Both the position numbers and the translations under genes were made by a program. 64,000 nt of DNA from Crotophaga sulcirostris (lineage: Eukaryota > Chordata > Aves > Cuculiformes > Crotophagidae): contig VYZB01000341.1 in the NCBI GenBank assembly GCA_013397455.1, forward strand, positions 852,754 to 916,753. Direction: 5' to 3'. The notes beneath the pieces were generated by a model. It searched no databases. It was given only the letters and a program-made list of their open reading frames with translations, and was not told where the DNA came from. Below, piece by piece: positions 50,425 to 62,697 of this stretch. How positions within the stretch are numbered: the first letter of the stretch is position 1; each line of letters opens with the position of its first letter.

Positions 50425-50640
50425 ATTACAGCTGGAAAAGGTCTGCTAGGTCATTCACTCTCATTTCTTAGCTAGTACAGAATTTGACTCAATGAAGTGT
50501 TTGCTGTTGCTCTAAACATGGCATTTTAAGAGATTTGGGTAATGCAATCCTCTTCCCCTTCTCTTGAAAACTTATCCATCATCTGTTGTAACTTCCTGCC
50601 AGGAATTGTCTAGCCTAACATTCCCCTTTTTTAATATCCC
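50425..50640 (-). mobile_element. Ancient CR1/L3-like LINE remnant, antisense
   Basis: The stretch acagctggaaaaggtctgct followed by gtaacttcctgccaggaatt resembles the inverted 3' region of old amniote CR1-L elements. It is strongly diverged, so the borders are approximate. Confidence 0.45.
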
Positions 50641-53600
50641 ATTAATGTCTCTTCATGGCTTTCCCTTATCAAAGCCTCCCCTTTTGCTGAGCTCCTCTTC
50701 TTCCTTCTGTACTGGTAAATAGCCTGCTTAGCTCCTTCTGGGCTGGGCTGCCTGTTGAGGGGAGAATACCCCACACAAGGGCTCTCATGTTGCTCAGGTT
50801 CAGGGCTGGGTTCCTGTTCTGCCAAAAAGCCTCATCCACTGCCCATAATCACCTGCACTGAAAGACCCCACACACAAATCATGAGATGCTTCTCTTAAGG
50901 CAAATATTTTCAGACTCCTAATTTTTTTATCTAAATTTGGAAAGATTTGCTGTTTTTTGTCCATTCTCCAAAACTTAGGTGATGGGCCCTACATGCAGCC
51001 GCATGCATTGGAAGGTCAGTTCTGTTATTTTATTCCTCTAGTTTGTTGTTCTTGTTGCAAAACCTGCATTGCTGCTCTGAGCATGGCTCCATCCAAATAA
51101 TGTGCTTTTTGGAGAGAACAGAGGGCTGGGAGGCTCTGCCTGTGTCAAGTCTGGTTTCCCCCATGAGGAACACCTTGTTAGTGCCACTACATGTCTGGTG
51201 CTCACCAAGACCAAGCTGCTTTGTATTTCTTCCTTGCCTTTGTTGATATCCCTTATTTCCCTCCAGGCAATGGGACTTTTCTTTTCACCTTACATAATTA
51301 ACAGGTAAGGAAGTTCAGCATCACTGGAGCTGTTGCAATGCACGTCACCTTCTGGTGCCGCAGCACAACTTTATCAGCATTGGCCTCCCTCTGGTCTAGG
51401 TTTCACACATCACTGGCAAGATCAGATTCCTGCTTGTGCAACTAATTTAGGGAGCAGCTTTTGCTAACAGTGTTATGGAACGTTTCATTATAGCTCACCT
51501 TTCTTTTCCTTCAGCTCATTACTTCTTTCCCATTACTAAGCATGAATGTTGCCATCCAACACACATTTTCCTTTCACATGGTTACTAGGCATTTCTTTTG
51601 GTTATTATTGTAAAGAAAGAAACTGAGGGATGAATCAGGTTAACACCAAAAGCTGTCCTCCACTGTTTTAATCTATATGTTCAGATCATGATAATTAAAA
51701 TCATATGCTATTGAGTCTGAAAGAAATTTTCTCACCTGTGTGACAAGCCAAGCTTTTATCACAAGTGAAGAGAGGGTGCTTCACTTATTTCTATTTGCCT
51801 TTTTAAAAGCATGCTTCTCTCATTCTCACTGTCTTATCTATGATCTTGAAAAAGGATCAATTAAAATCAAGATCCTGTGGACTAATACCCTGAATCAGCA
51901 ACTGAGATTGCAGAGGAACATATATTTTCTAAGGAAACTGTCTCTGTAGGGTTTCAAAAGAAAAAAAAACTACTAAAAATCTCACTGTTGGTCTTCAGAT
52001 TTGAAAGGCTATTTTTGTAAAGACCAGCTTTTGGGATAAGCATGCTGTGTTAGGTTAGGCCTTTGAAGGGACTCTTCATACTTTTAAGTCTGACCTTATG
52101 TGAAATGTACTACTTTAAGATCTGTATCTTCAAAAATAAAAGGAAAAAGACTTGAAACATGACCTAATAAAAAATGAGAGTCCTCCTCTTCTCAGCTCTG
52201 ACATCTAAGCAACAAAACTAGTACAGGAAAACATATTTTGTGTATGTTCTACATTTTCTTTTCTTTTAAAATCATTTAATCAAATGAATGACAAGCCCAT
52301 ATCCATGAGTCTATAGCCTTATCCAGTAGAGCTCTTACAACCAGATCTTTCAGCAGAAGTATTTCCACTGCCTGCAGTCCTAAGAACACATAGAAATACT
52401 TTGTTGAATCAGCAGCATAGCTAGAAACCAGCATTAATACCACTGTGCCATTAAACTGCAGAAGCTGAAAATGAATAGGATTAGTTCTTTGTGTTTCTGA
52501 CCAGCACAGAAATCTAAAGAAAAATGTGTCCCAGATCTTTAATATTCTCAAAAGCATCATTTCAGTATTCTTACTTCTTGTACATCTGAGAATAAACTCT
52601 GAGACATAAGATGCAACTGGGCATTGCTAATGTGTGGTGCTGCTGGATGGCCCCTAACTTGTCACTCAGCATGTCCCACTCAGCATCTTTTTGGAGCTTC
52701 CAGTTATGTCTTTAGGACTAGCTGAAATGACAAATGTGGCAGGACAAAATCAAGTAATCAAGTCGTTATTTCCTCCCTCCTGAAGGTCCCTCTGGTGCTT
52801 CTCCACATGTTTCCAGTGCTCCCTCCCATTCCTCTCCATCAGTGCAGAAAAAGGGTTCACTGTGTCTGTGTTCTTTGACTCTTGTCCTGCAGGACTTGCT
52901 GAGTCATGCTGAGCAGCCTAGGGCTGTTTGCAGGGCTGTACCCTAAATTATTCTCCTGCTGCACTTCAGCCTTTTGGGAATCGGCAAAGATACCTCTTCT
53001 GTGGTGGATGACTTTCTGCTGAACGCATCCTAACATTCTGCTCTCCTCCTCCTGTACTGAGTGACAACGGAGGTGGAAGATTTCCTTCTCCCCATGAGCA
53101 GCCACCCGTGGGCCCCTGGGTGCAGAAGTGAAGGAGTGTCCACTTCTGCAGCCACCAGCACCAGGGCAGACCCATCATGCACTTGGCGGGCAGTGCTCAG
53201 TGTTAGTTCTAAACAGCGAGATGTCTTAGTCTGTCTTTTTGCAGACTACCTAAACTGGGCAGTAGAGGATGGCTGCCAAAATGCAAGAGAGAACGACAGT
53301 GCCTCTGCCTCCTGCTGGTAGGCTTCCTCTAAGAGCGTGGTGAGAAGCCACACTGGTGCCCATCACAGCTCCTGCATGACCAGAGAAGTGCTGACAGTGG
53401 CACGGCCACAGGGTTAGCTGCGGCTGCCTGGCCCCTGCACACCTCAGACAGACACTGTGGCTCGGTGTCAGCATATTCCCAGCTGTTGTTAAGATCTGTG
53501 GCCCCTTTCCTCTGCCACATCATGCCCTTTGAAGCCATGAGCCATTGGTCTGGCCCGTCAGCTGCAGGATGGAGTTCAGGAACAGGCCTGTTCTACCCTC

Positions 53601-53972
53601 TGTAGTGCTGGCTGCCTCTGTGCATCCCTCACCTCTGTCTCAGGGTACCTGTGCTCAGGCAATGTCGAGAGATGAGCTGAAACCACAGCCCTCAGCACAA
53701 AGCACCCTGCAAGCCTGCGGTCTGAAACCCAGGTGTGCATCATTAGCATGAGGCCGTAGACCTCACAGGATGGTGCATATCTGTCTGTGGAGGCCTGTGC
53801 CCCCAGTTTGCCTCTCCACAGCAAGGTGTCCATGATCTGGTGTCCCTTGAGTAACTCTCCTGGTGTGTAAGTGCCTCTGTGTGTGCCTGTGTGTTCGCAT
53901 TTGCAGTCTTTACTCCCCCCAGGTTTTCCCTTTTCGGTTCTGCTTACAAAGATCTCCCTTGCTGTGTTTCAG

Positions 53973-54159
53973 CCCAGTCAGAGATACCAGTGAAGAGGGA
54001 AAAGGGACACATCTCTGTAAGGCCACTGCCCTGCAAAACTGCCTCCCACTTCCAGGGATCAGCATCCTTGATAAACTCATCAAGACCTGTCCCATCTGGC
54101 TCCAGCTGAACATGAACCAGGAAAGGGCTGGGGCCATACTTGGCAAAGAAACAGCAGGG
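53973..54159 (+). CDS. RIN3: RIN3 coding exon 2 (linker and start of SH2)
   Basis: Acceptor gctgtgtttcag ends at 53972 and donor GTAAGT begins at 54160. One base completes the Gly codon from exon 1, then 62 codons follow and the exon leaves in phase 0. The text is PVRDTSEEGKGTHLC, then a linker, then GISILDKLIKTCPIWLQLNM and ETAG. The ISIL(D/E)KLIKTCP(I/V)WLQL motif is the hallmark entry into the SH2 domain of RIN proteins. Confidence 0.93.
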
Positions 54160-56162
54160 GTAAGTCCAAAGTGGTTTCGGTTCAGACAACCACATTTCCT
54201 GTCCTTGGTGGAGCTGGAGCAGCACTTTTTTTTCATGTGGAAGCAAAAACATTTAGCAGACTTCGCTGTTTCCATTACCTTCTGATGTTTTAGCCACTCA
54301 CAAGAGTGCAAGACAGACATAATGGCTTTGGGGGAGCAAGAAATCTTGTCTCTGGTTTTATTTACTTCTCATGTAGATTCATGGAGTTGCTTTCCCAGTC
54401 ACCACTGTACCCATTGATATGTTGACTATCCTAATTTGGAGCAATAACAAAAAATCCCTGAAGAAAAGGCCCTTAAATTCTGGAAGCTGCTGGGAGCAGT
54501 TTTTATTGAAATAATTGGTATCTGATACCCATAAGCTGAGTCTTAGAAAACAGCAGACTTGTGCAAAGCTCAGAGCTTGCTTAAGGAAAACAGCTCTGTA
54601 GGAAAGGGAGGTTCCCACTCCTGGGGCATTGGAAGTGAGGGAGTAGGTGTCCTGGTTGGGTCTGTGAAGGGCAGGTGCAAATGGCCTGAGCTGATGCCAG
54701 AACACAAGGGGAATTCACTCACTCCTGCCCTGAGGAGGTTTGGACCTGTCCCTTGGCTGAGCCAGTCTATCCCAGGGCTAAAACCTGGCACAGCCAAGTG
54801 ACAGCCTCCAGTGGGACTCACCTGAGCGACACGGTCTGTGTGTCTCACCCTGAACCAGACATTGGATAAATTATTCTCTTTGTTTTTCTGCATTAACTGT
54901 AAGGGGAGACCTGAGTGATTGTCTCTGATGCTGCCATGCACAGCCTGGAGCCTCCTTGTCGTTAGCCACTCCCCACAGGCAGGGCCATTCCCCACCTCTG
55001 AGCAACTCTGAGGATAAGTTTTGCCTCAGTTCCTCCTACTTACACCACTCTCATCCTTGGGCACTGTCTCTTGCTGCAGCTTGAGGCAGGCAGTAGAAGA
55101 TCTGGTGCATCAGAGATGTCCCATGGCAAGGGCAGGCTCTCCTGCCTACTCTGAGCCCACCTGACACCAAATCAGCACCACACCTTTCCCACCACTGGTG
55201 ACAATGGAAGAGACTGGTTGGTACACCAGTGCTGACCCGGGCAGCAGGGTTAGGTACAGCTTCCAAAACCCACCTCTATCTCATCCGAACAGCCATGGTC
55301 CAATTTTAGCCTTTCAGCCATGGCAACCAGTCGTGCTGATTAGGAAAACAGAAGTGACTCATTTCCAGGTTTCATTTCTCTTGTCGCTGAAATTTAATTT
55401 CAGATGGAGCACTTGACCATTGCAATGTGAGATAGGGCCACCTGAGACCCAAGGGCACAGCAGTCTCTCGAGGTGGGTTAGAGGGGTTGTGCTGTCATGG
55501 GGGTGGTAGGACCTGGGGAAGGGAGAGCCTCTGGGGCTTTTCCCTACACGCAGGTACTTGCTGTGATGTGGACAGCAGCAGCTACCCTGCAGTAGCAATA
55601 GGTCTGTTTCAGGCATGAACCTTTTTGCCATGTGTTTATTTGGATTTTATTGGCTCTGCTGGAGGACGTGAGCCCATGGGGCTCAATTTCTTATGAATGG
55701 CAGAGCCCAAGCTGAGAGCCCTGTGTGAGGTTGTGAAACTACTCTAAATCTGTGTATGTAGCATGGGTGCTCGAAAGTGATAGGAGATGCCCTTATGACT
55801 GGGACTTGTGCAGAGAAAGGTCCTGGCTTCTAGGCAAGCTATTTTTAAATTCCTCTGTCCAAGAAATTAATGTTTTCTTGATAGATTTCCACTGTGTTAT
55901 AATTGATTATTCACTTTATGAACTCACACTTATTTTTTCTGATATTAATATCCAGATTCTAGAATAGGCCAAATTATTTCAATTCAGGTTTTATAAAAAT
56001 ACCTAGACACTCTCCTGCCAAACCTTGGTATCAAAAAACAGATAAAGATGAAGATTACTTTGTCTTTGTATCTGCAGCTTCAAAGTACATTTTAAAAATA
56101 CCCTTGACAATAAGCTTTAATAAGAAACACTCTTAGGAACTTACACAATACAAAGAATGAGG

Positions 56163-56312
56163 TTTTTTTCTTTTTTTCTTTTTCTTTACTTTTTTTCTCT
56201 CTTTTTTTCTTTTCTTTTTCTCTTTTTATTTTGTCTTCTCTCTTCTTCATTTCTTTTTTTTCTTTCTATTTTCTTTTTAGTTCCTCTTTCTTCTTCTTTT
56301 TTTTTTTTATTT
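56163..56312 (+). repeat. Polypyrimidine (T/C) tract
   Basis: About 150 bases of almost pure T and C, arranged as irregular (T3-8C) units, ending just before a diverged CR1. Mirror-symmetric parts could adopt triplex DNA. Confidence 0.9.
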
Positions 56313-56369
56313 CATTGGTCCCACTGGTGAGAGCCAATGGCACTGCTTGGCTGGGCAGCTCTGTAAGAA

Positions 56370-56805
56370 GGGCCCTGCAGGGGCATTGGAGAGCCAGCTG
56401 AACCCAGACCTACTGAGGAGGGACTATAGGAACAGGTTTTGTTCGACCTGAAAGAGAAACAGCTTTGGGGGGGACCTCACAGCAGCCCCTTTCTACCTGG
56501 AGGGAAGTCAAGGAGAAGACAGAGCCAGGCTCTACTCAGCCTTGCATGATGGAGGGACAAGAGGTGACAGGCCTAGACTGAAACCAGAGGAGTTCAAACT
56601 GGGTACATGGAAACACTCTCTCCCTCTGAGGACTGCAAGTGGTAACAGGTTGTCTGGAGTGGTTGTGCACCTCCATCTTTGGAGGTTCTTGAGACCTGTC
56701 TGGACAAAACCCTGACCAGCTTGGTCTGGCCTCATGGTTTGGCCTATGGGGTTGGACAAGAGCCCTCCTGGGGTCTCTGCCAGCCTGAAAGAGCTTCTGC
56801 TCTAT
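56370..56805 (+). mobile_element. Old CR1 LINE 3' fragment
   Basis: The stretch shows gacctcacagcagcccctttc, then tggaggttcttgagacctg, then tggggttggacaagagccct. These correspond in order to the CR1 ORF2 end and 3' UTR, with many substitutions. The octamer tail is lost. Confidence 0.65.
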
Positions 56806-57287
56806 AAGAAAACTCTGCCATGAGACACTGTGGCCACCAGCACCTTTAGTGCTATGTTCCTCTTGTGGACACTTGGATTCTTTCCATCTCAACATACAAG
56901 TGACTCCCTTGCTTTAGATCCAGACTGGGGCATTCTAGGGTGAATTGTTTGTGATTTAGGGCACTTATGTGAGGAGCAACACTTGACAAATTGCGAGTGC
57001 AACTTTATACTCTTCAGTTAGTGAAACAGTTTACCTTAGTCTTAAGTGGAACATCAGGGATGCATAGAAACTTTGCTGGTTCCTTCATAGATCTGAATTT
57101 CACCCAGGTGTAATGTCCCTTTATTCATTATTTGTGCCGTGCAAAATTCAACCAAGTGGAACGAAGCTAAAATAAGATCATTTAAATGCGGATTGTACCA
57201 ATAACAAACTTCATTGCAATGACCTAAAATAAAGTTCAGAAGCTCACATAATGTAGCCAAGCTCTTGATTCCTTTCTCCTTATTCAG

Positions 57288-57402
57288 ATATTCTTGGTTA
57301 GGAAAGAGGGTAATGTGAACAACATGGTCCTTGCAGTCCGCCTGCCAGTGCAGAATGAGGCTCCCAGTGTGCTGGAGTACAACATTAAAGAAGAAAAATC
57401 AA
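57288..57402 (+). CDS. RIN3: RIN3 coding exon 3 (SH2 domain, FLVR motif)
   Basis: Acceptor tccttattcag ends at 57287 and donor GTAAGT begins at 57403. The exon runs phase 0 to phase 1 and encodes IFLVRKEGNVNNMVLAVRLP, then VQNEAPSVLEYNIKEEKS. The FLVR arginine that would contact phosphotyrosine is the AGG at 57300-57302. The leftover base A suits an Ile codon at the next exon, as expected for RIN3 (EEKS-I). Confidence 0.95.
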
Positions 57403-58162
57403 GTAAGTTCTTTACGTTTTTTGATCTTGTTCTAATTATTTTACTGCATCCTCTTGTGATCACCACTATTTATGTCATTTCACTTGCAATGAGCAGGTTC
57501 CTCTTGTGACTGGCAGTAGATCTTGCTTTCATAGTGTATTTCAGTTAATATTTCCTGCAGCTGCTTTGCCTCAGCTCCCCTGTGGTTCTGCGCCTTGTGT
57601 TATCATTTACAGACTCCCAACAGGAAAATAAAGCTCCCCTAGATGAGCAGGTCAGTGCTTTGATCAAGCAAGGGGAGCTATCTTTCACCAGGTGGAAGTC
57701 CTGAGCAAGGTACAAGGCACTGACAGACTAAGCCTTGTTAGCTCATTGACTGTGTCTCTATTTCTGCCAGGCATCTGACACCTCTACCTTCCCTTTTCAT
57801 ACACCTCATACAGTCATATTGAACAACCATTATTCCCAAACTGTTTGACTGTTTTGAACACTTGGCTGTTTTTGAGATGCAGCTGGGTATGGAGGCTGGT
57901 GGTATCCGTGCTGTTCCTGATCAGACAGCCAAAAATGAACCAAGTTCACAGTCAGGCACACCTGAGGCAGCCCTTGGTCTGAATGGATGCGTAAGAGATA
58001 TGATATACACTTCCCAAGAAATATTTGTAAACACAGGAATTTTAGGATAACATGAAATATGAACATGTATTTGAAATAGTTCATCAAAATATTTCACACT
58101 GCTTATTTATATGAACACATGATAATCCTCTGTCACTGAGCTCTACCCCAAAGCCAGCTCCC

Positions 58163-58479
58163 TGGGGGATATCAGGCAGGGGTTGGTCTCTTCTCTCAGG
58201 TGATCAGTGGCAGAACTAGAGGACATGGACTCAAGCTTCATCAGGGGAGGTTTAGGCTTGATATTAGGAAAAAGTTCTTCCCTGAAAGGGTGATTGACCA
58301 TTGGAATGCGCTGCCCGGGGAGGTGGTGGAGTCGCCAACCCTGGAGGTGTTTAAGAGGAGATTGGATGAGGCACTCAGTGCCAGGGTTTAGATGATGAGT
58401 TGGTGTTGGTGTTGGGTTATAGGTTGGACTGGATGATCTCAAAGGTCCTTTCCACCCTTGTAATACTGTGATACTGTGT
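58163..58479 (+). mobile_element. CR1 LINE 3' fragment, ATACTGTG tail
   Basis: The fragment begins near ggttggtctcttctctcagg, includes an open ORF2 end (58200-58391: [20 protein letters not shown]), the 3' UTR and the tail taatactgtgatactgtg. It is close to the copy at 41503. Confidence 0.93.
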
Positions 58480-61400
58480 CCAGATTAAGCATACGAGGGC
58501 AAGCATTAGCTGCAGGGTAGGGAAACGTTTTTCTTTATTTAGTTATTTGAAGTTGACCTAAGGCTTAGCTTTTGCATGGTGGGCAGTTGGGGTTTGATGA
58601 TTCAAGTTTTCCTTTGGATAAAAGTTCAAAAATTGAATTCTGCCATCCTTAAAATGTCATTTATAGAAATGTTACTTCTTGACTTGTGCCCTGTGCCATA
58701 AAATGTGATTTCTTTGAGGAGACGCAAAGTAAAATGTAGTACAAAAATTTCACTGTAGATAGCTTAGCTAGAAAGACTTTTGTGCCATGTTTTTCAAACT
58801 TTCTTGCTTGCTACTTCTAATTTTTCACTAATTTAACATAAAGGATGTGTTCAGAGACACAGCTCTATGGCAGGAACAAGAATTAAATCCATTTCCATCA
58901 CTTTCATACAAGTTGCAAAGTAAGTGGAGGAGGGTAACTAAAAATTAGTTTTCATTCAAAAAGCAGGAGAACTGCCATCACATGTGTAGCAATTCCTGTG
59001 GCCACGAGGCTGTTGCATTCCTAGGGTGGATATTCACATTATTTTTAGCTTGCGTTCTGTCAGTGTGGAGCTGTAGAAAGCCTCTCAGTTCTCCATCCCA
59101 CACCATTTTGACAGGAACAAACTGAGCGTGGAAACAGTCATGCTTTTGCTTCCTGTCTCATTCAGGGAAAGCAGCATAGTTTTTGAGTTTAGAAGAAATC
59201 AAGTTAATTCCTGTTAGTAAAGCCAAAGGACTATATCTGGTGTAAGGGGAGATGGTAAATCTTCTGTGTCTCAGAGTAACCTAATACATTAGCTTTGATT
59301 TATTGTCTCTGTGTTACTCCAACTGCTTTCTAACGTGTTTTTCAAGAAATAAAATTATCTGTTGTCTGAATGCTTTAGAAGAACTAAGACCAGAATTTGA
59401 GATTCCTTGCTAAGTACCCTGGTAGTCTGGATTGCCTCAGCTTAATGAAGTGCACTTCAGTCTTCCCTGGTATTCTGTGAGTGTCAGGGGAGGAGACCTC
59501 TGGGTGCCCGCAGTGAGTATCTGCAGACCAGAGACCTTCTCAGGTTGTGGGATGTTTGGAAGTTTTGTCTGTTGGAAGTTCAGTGTTACAGTTCTGAGAG
59601 TGCATACAGCACGCCAGCTGCACAGCCTGAGCACCACTTGCACAGTTTTTTCAGGCATCTAGTCTTTAACTTCAGAAAGCTCCTCCTCAGTTCTCTATGC
59701 TTGCTAAAGGGAGCCTTCAGCTTGCAAACTGAGAGGTGAATCCTCCTGGTAGCTACCTGCTCTCTGAGCCTGCGTGAAGTGGACCAGAGCTGGTGCCCTT
59801 CCAATTACAGCTGTAATTCCCCTGCCGTTTGAGAATCCCCCTTCCCAACTGTACCAGGGACAAGGAGCTTTAGTTTTGCTGGCCTGCTCCTGGTATTTCC
59901 TTTCCAAGGTGACAGATAAGCAGTGATTTGTGCAATCTGCCTCGCAGAGAGTTGTTTGTCCCTTTCTGAGAGCTGACTCCTCCTGAAAGGTTTGAAGAAG
60001 TGGGAACAAGTTCTTCTCCCTGTTATCTTGGTTCAACTCATTAGACTCCAGACTTGACGCATGCAAATGTAAACTGAAATCTGAATTTGCCTTGACATGT
60101 ACAGTTCAGATTTTACGCAGGTCCTCCCTTCCAGTTAAAACTCAAGATGCAACCCATCCTGGCCGCCTATTTTGGAGCACCTTGCCAGCTGCTTCTTGTC
60201 ATTTTCACAAGGACTCAGTGCTATCTCAGCTTCACAAGTGACACAAAGAAGGATGTGCTATGCTTAGAGGTGTCACGATGGATCCGTGCCATCTTTGCAG
60301 TGATGTCCATCATTTAATTTTAACATATGCAGCTTTAAACAGCCAGTTTTACTGCTCAGCTCTTCGCAAAAGCTGTTCTCATCCCATCCTTTTATGCTCT
60401 TCAGAAGGCATTTGAGAGCATTGAAGATGTACAGAGTTTGCTGCCCAGCCCCTGAGACCCATGTACAGACAACCATTCAATGAAGTACAAAAAAGGGAAG
60501 CTTCCTAGAATTACACTTCCAAATAATTGTGGATCATTTTTCTTCTTTTGTTTTTCATCATATCAGATCTGCTTTGTTGTTGTTTGATGAAATCTTTAGG
60601 GAAGTATAGTTTTCTAAGGGGAAGATAGGATTTAATTGTGATTTTTTTTTAAATGGAAATACCCAAAGAATCCAGTAGGTAAGAGGGTCAAGAAATGAAA
60701 TCTCTTTTTTTTGGGGGGGGCGGAATTTTCACCAGTTCTTTGAAGTAGCCTTAGAATCATAAAATAGGAGAATGAGAGACTGCATTTTAATATCCTCTTT
60801 CTGCTTCTTTATCTTTGGTTGTAATTCCTTTAGAGACAGGAAGGCTAAATCCTGGTTGCAGCAGCAGGTATGGTAGAGACCCAGTGGCAGACACCATGGG
60901 GTTCATCATAAAAATTAAGAAACCCACCAACTTTCAAAGCCTTAGATCTCTCTAGTTTTGCTTCTTGGCCCGAAGGATCCCTTATTTCTTACTCATAACA
61001 GTGGAAATCTCCCAGAGAGAAGGCTTTTTACAAGATTTCTTCCATTTAGAGATGCAATGTTGGGACCTACCTCTCACTAAAATCTCAACTGCTTTGTGTG
61101 CTTTCAGTCCTGAGAGTTTTCCCTCTCTTCTGCTTTGCCCCAAAATGGAACTCAAGCCTCACATACCTCAAGAACTCCACACCATTTCCTCAGCTGACTC
61201 CTACCCTTGGCTCTCTCAGCAAATTATTTGTAACCTCAGGTCCCTGTTCTCCTTCCCCTTTATGTGTATACAGGCAGAAATAATTCCAATGACATCAGTG
61301 ACATTGCAGAAGTAATAATAAGAAAAAAAATCAGATGTTTAAAGTAAATGTGCATGTTTGAAGTAATATTGCATTTCTCAAAACCGCAATTTAGACAAGT

Positions 61401-62584
61401 AAAGGTGTTTCTTTGTACACTAGATTTTAGGAACAATTTTTTAGATCAATCAGAAAAAGGAAGATATTATTTAATGGCTAAGATTTCACAATCTACTTTC
61501 TTGCCTTAATAAATAGGTGCACTCTAACGTTGTGAAGGCAAGCTTAACTCTCAAAGACATCTTTGTCCATCATTACAAAGTAACTTCAGCCGCTTCTACA
61601 CTAACATTCCTCCTTCTCAAGCACTTATGGGGGAAAAAGACTTTTTATTATAAACTAATGTGGTTTGCATAGGATAAAAAAGGCATGTGCAGTCATTCTG
61701 ACTGTCCTGTAACAGCAGCAGATGATGATTTACAGAGGGACATTAGAGTAACATGGGGCTGGACTTTGTTCAAATTTGCAGGCTTAGATCTAAAGAGAGC
61801 TACTGAAACCCTGGTCTTTCACCTATTTCACTCTGCTGGCACCCTGGCTGCTATTGCCAGGTGCAGTCCATTATGGCAGATTTCCATTTCATTTTCTTAA
61901 CAGTTCTTTTAATAGATGTTGCTGAGGCTGGATTAACAAACTCAGAGGCCAAAGTCCTCACTGCTAACATGGCACAACATGGTCAGGTGGTGTTTTCCCG
62001 CATGAACTGTGCTGAAGTATTGCACAAATGAGGTCATGGAAAAAAATGGGAGGATAGTTCAGTCCCTGCAGCCTACTCACAATTCAGCTCCCTTAATGAG
62101 AGTGGCCAGTTGCGCAGATGATTTTTCTGATATGGATATTTTTGTGGAAGTGTTTGCAGTTCTTGCAATAGCTTCCTCAGTTTTGCAAGTCTTTCTGCTA
62201 ACAACCTGCCTGCCGGAATCAGGAAGTAAAGTGATAATAGGAGACTTTTTTTTCCCCAGAAAGAGAAATAAGCCTCATAATTTCAGTAAAAACCCTAAAG
62301 ATGTAACCTTAAAATTTTCTTAAAGACTCAGCAAAAGAGAAGATATAGGAAAACAACCTAGAGGAGTACAATCTCTGATTTGTAAAATTAATTTTAATTG
62401 CATTTCTTTTGGATCCCTTCTGAACTGGGATGGAGATGGAAAAGGTGGAAATCTGTGGAACTGACTGAGGCCACAAACATGGGATCTTTCACTTTATAGC
62501 TAAAATGAATGAACTGAAGTATGTGCTGGTATTGATGACACTGACTTCTAAGATGAAACCATTTATTTGGGCAGCACTTGCAGA

Positions 62585-62697
62585 TTTTCATGGGAGGTTT
62601 TTAAGACAGGGCTAGATGAAGCCTTGAGCAACTTGGTTTGGGCTAGAGACATCCTGGGGTCCTTGATAGACTGAGTGATCCCATGGGAGAGAACCAG
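62585..62697 (+). mobile_element. Old CR1 3' end remnant
   Basis: The text gggaggtttttaagacaggg, then ctagatgaagccttgagcaa, then cctggggtcct matches the order of CR1 ORF2-end and 3' UTR blocks, with many changes and no tail. Confidence 0.6.

Larger units (their letters stand above)
38242..53972. other. RIN3 intron 1
   Basis: Intron of 15.7 kb. It contains old CR1 pieces at 40885-41080 and 50425-50640, a younger CR1 at 41503-41977, a nested CR1 tail pair at 48749-48921, and tandem repeats at 46173 and 48050. From about 42 kb the sequence is more GC-rich than the SLC24A4 introns. No other gene is supported. Confidence 0.7.
54160..57287. other. RIN3 intron 2
   Basis: Intron of 3.1 kb with a 150-base polypyrimidine tract (56163-56312) and an old CR1 fragment (56370-56805). 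Nothing else is recognised. Confidence 0.75.
38195..57402 (+). other. RIN3: RIN3 gene, first three coding exons, 3' part beyond window
   Basis: RIN3 is a Ras and Rab interactor: by family knowledge it has an SH2 domain, proline-rich motifs, a RIN homology region, a VPS9 exchange domain for Rab5-type GTPases and a Ras-association domain, and it acts in endocytic traffic. Here three exons join in phase into 116 residues: a 16-residue leader, a linker, and the N-terminal part of SH2. The ISILDKLIKTCPIWLQ and FLVRK/LEYNIKEEKS text is RIN-specific. RIN2 is a paralog with similar SH2 text, but the position directly after SLC24A4 favours RIN3. The next exon should begin within an Ile codon of the SH2 domain; I did not find it before 64000. 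Confidence 0.9.

Noticed and set aside
53910..54320. Minus-strand frames overlapping RIN3 exon 2
   Set aside because: They are antisense shadows of a securely identified exon.
54570..54995. Open frame of 141 codons on the minus strand in RIN3 intron 2
   Set aside because: The sequence is GC-richer, which lengthens chance frames; no recognisable motif or exon structure.
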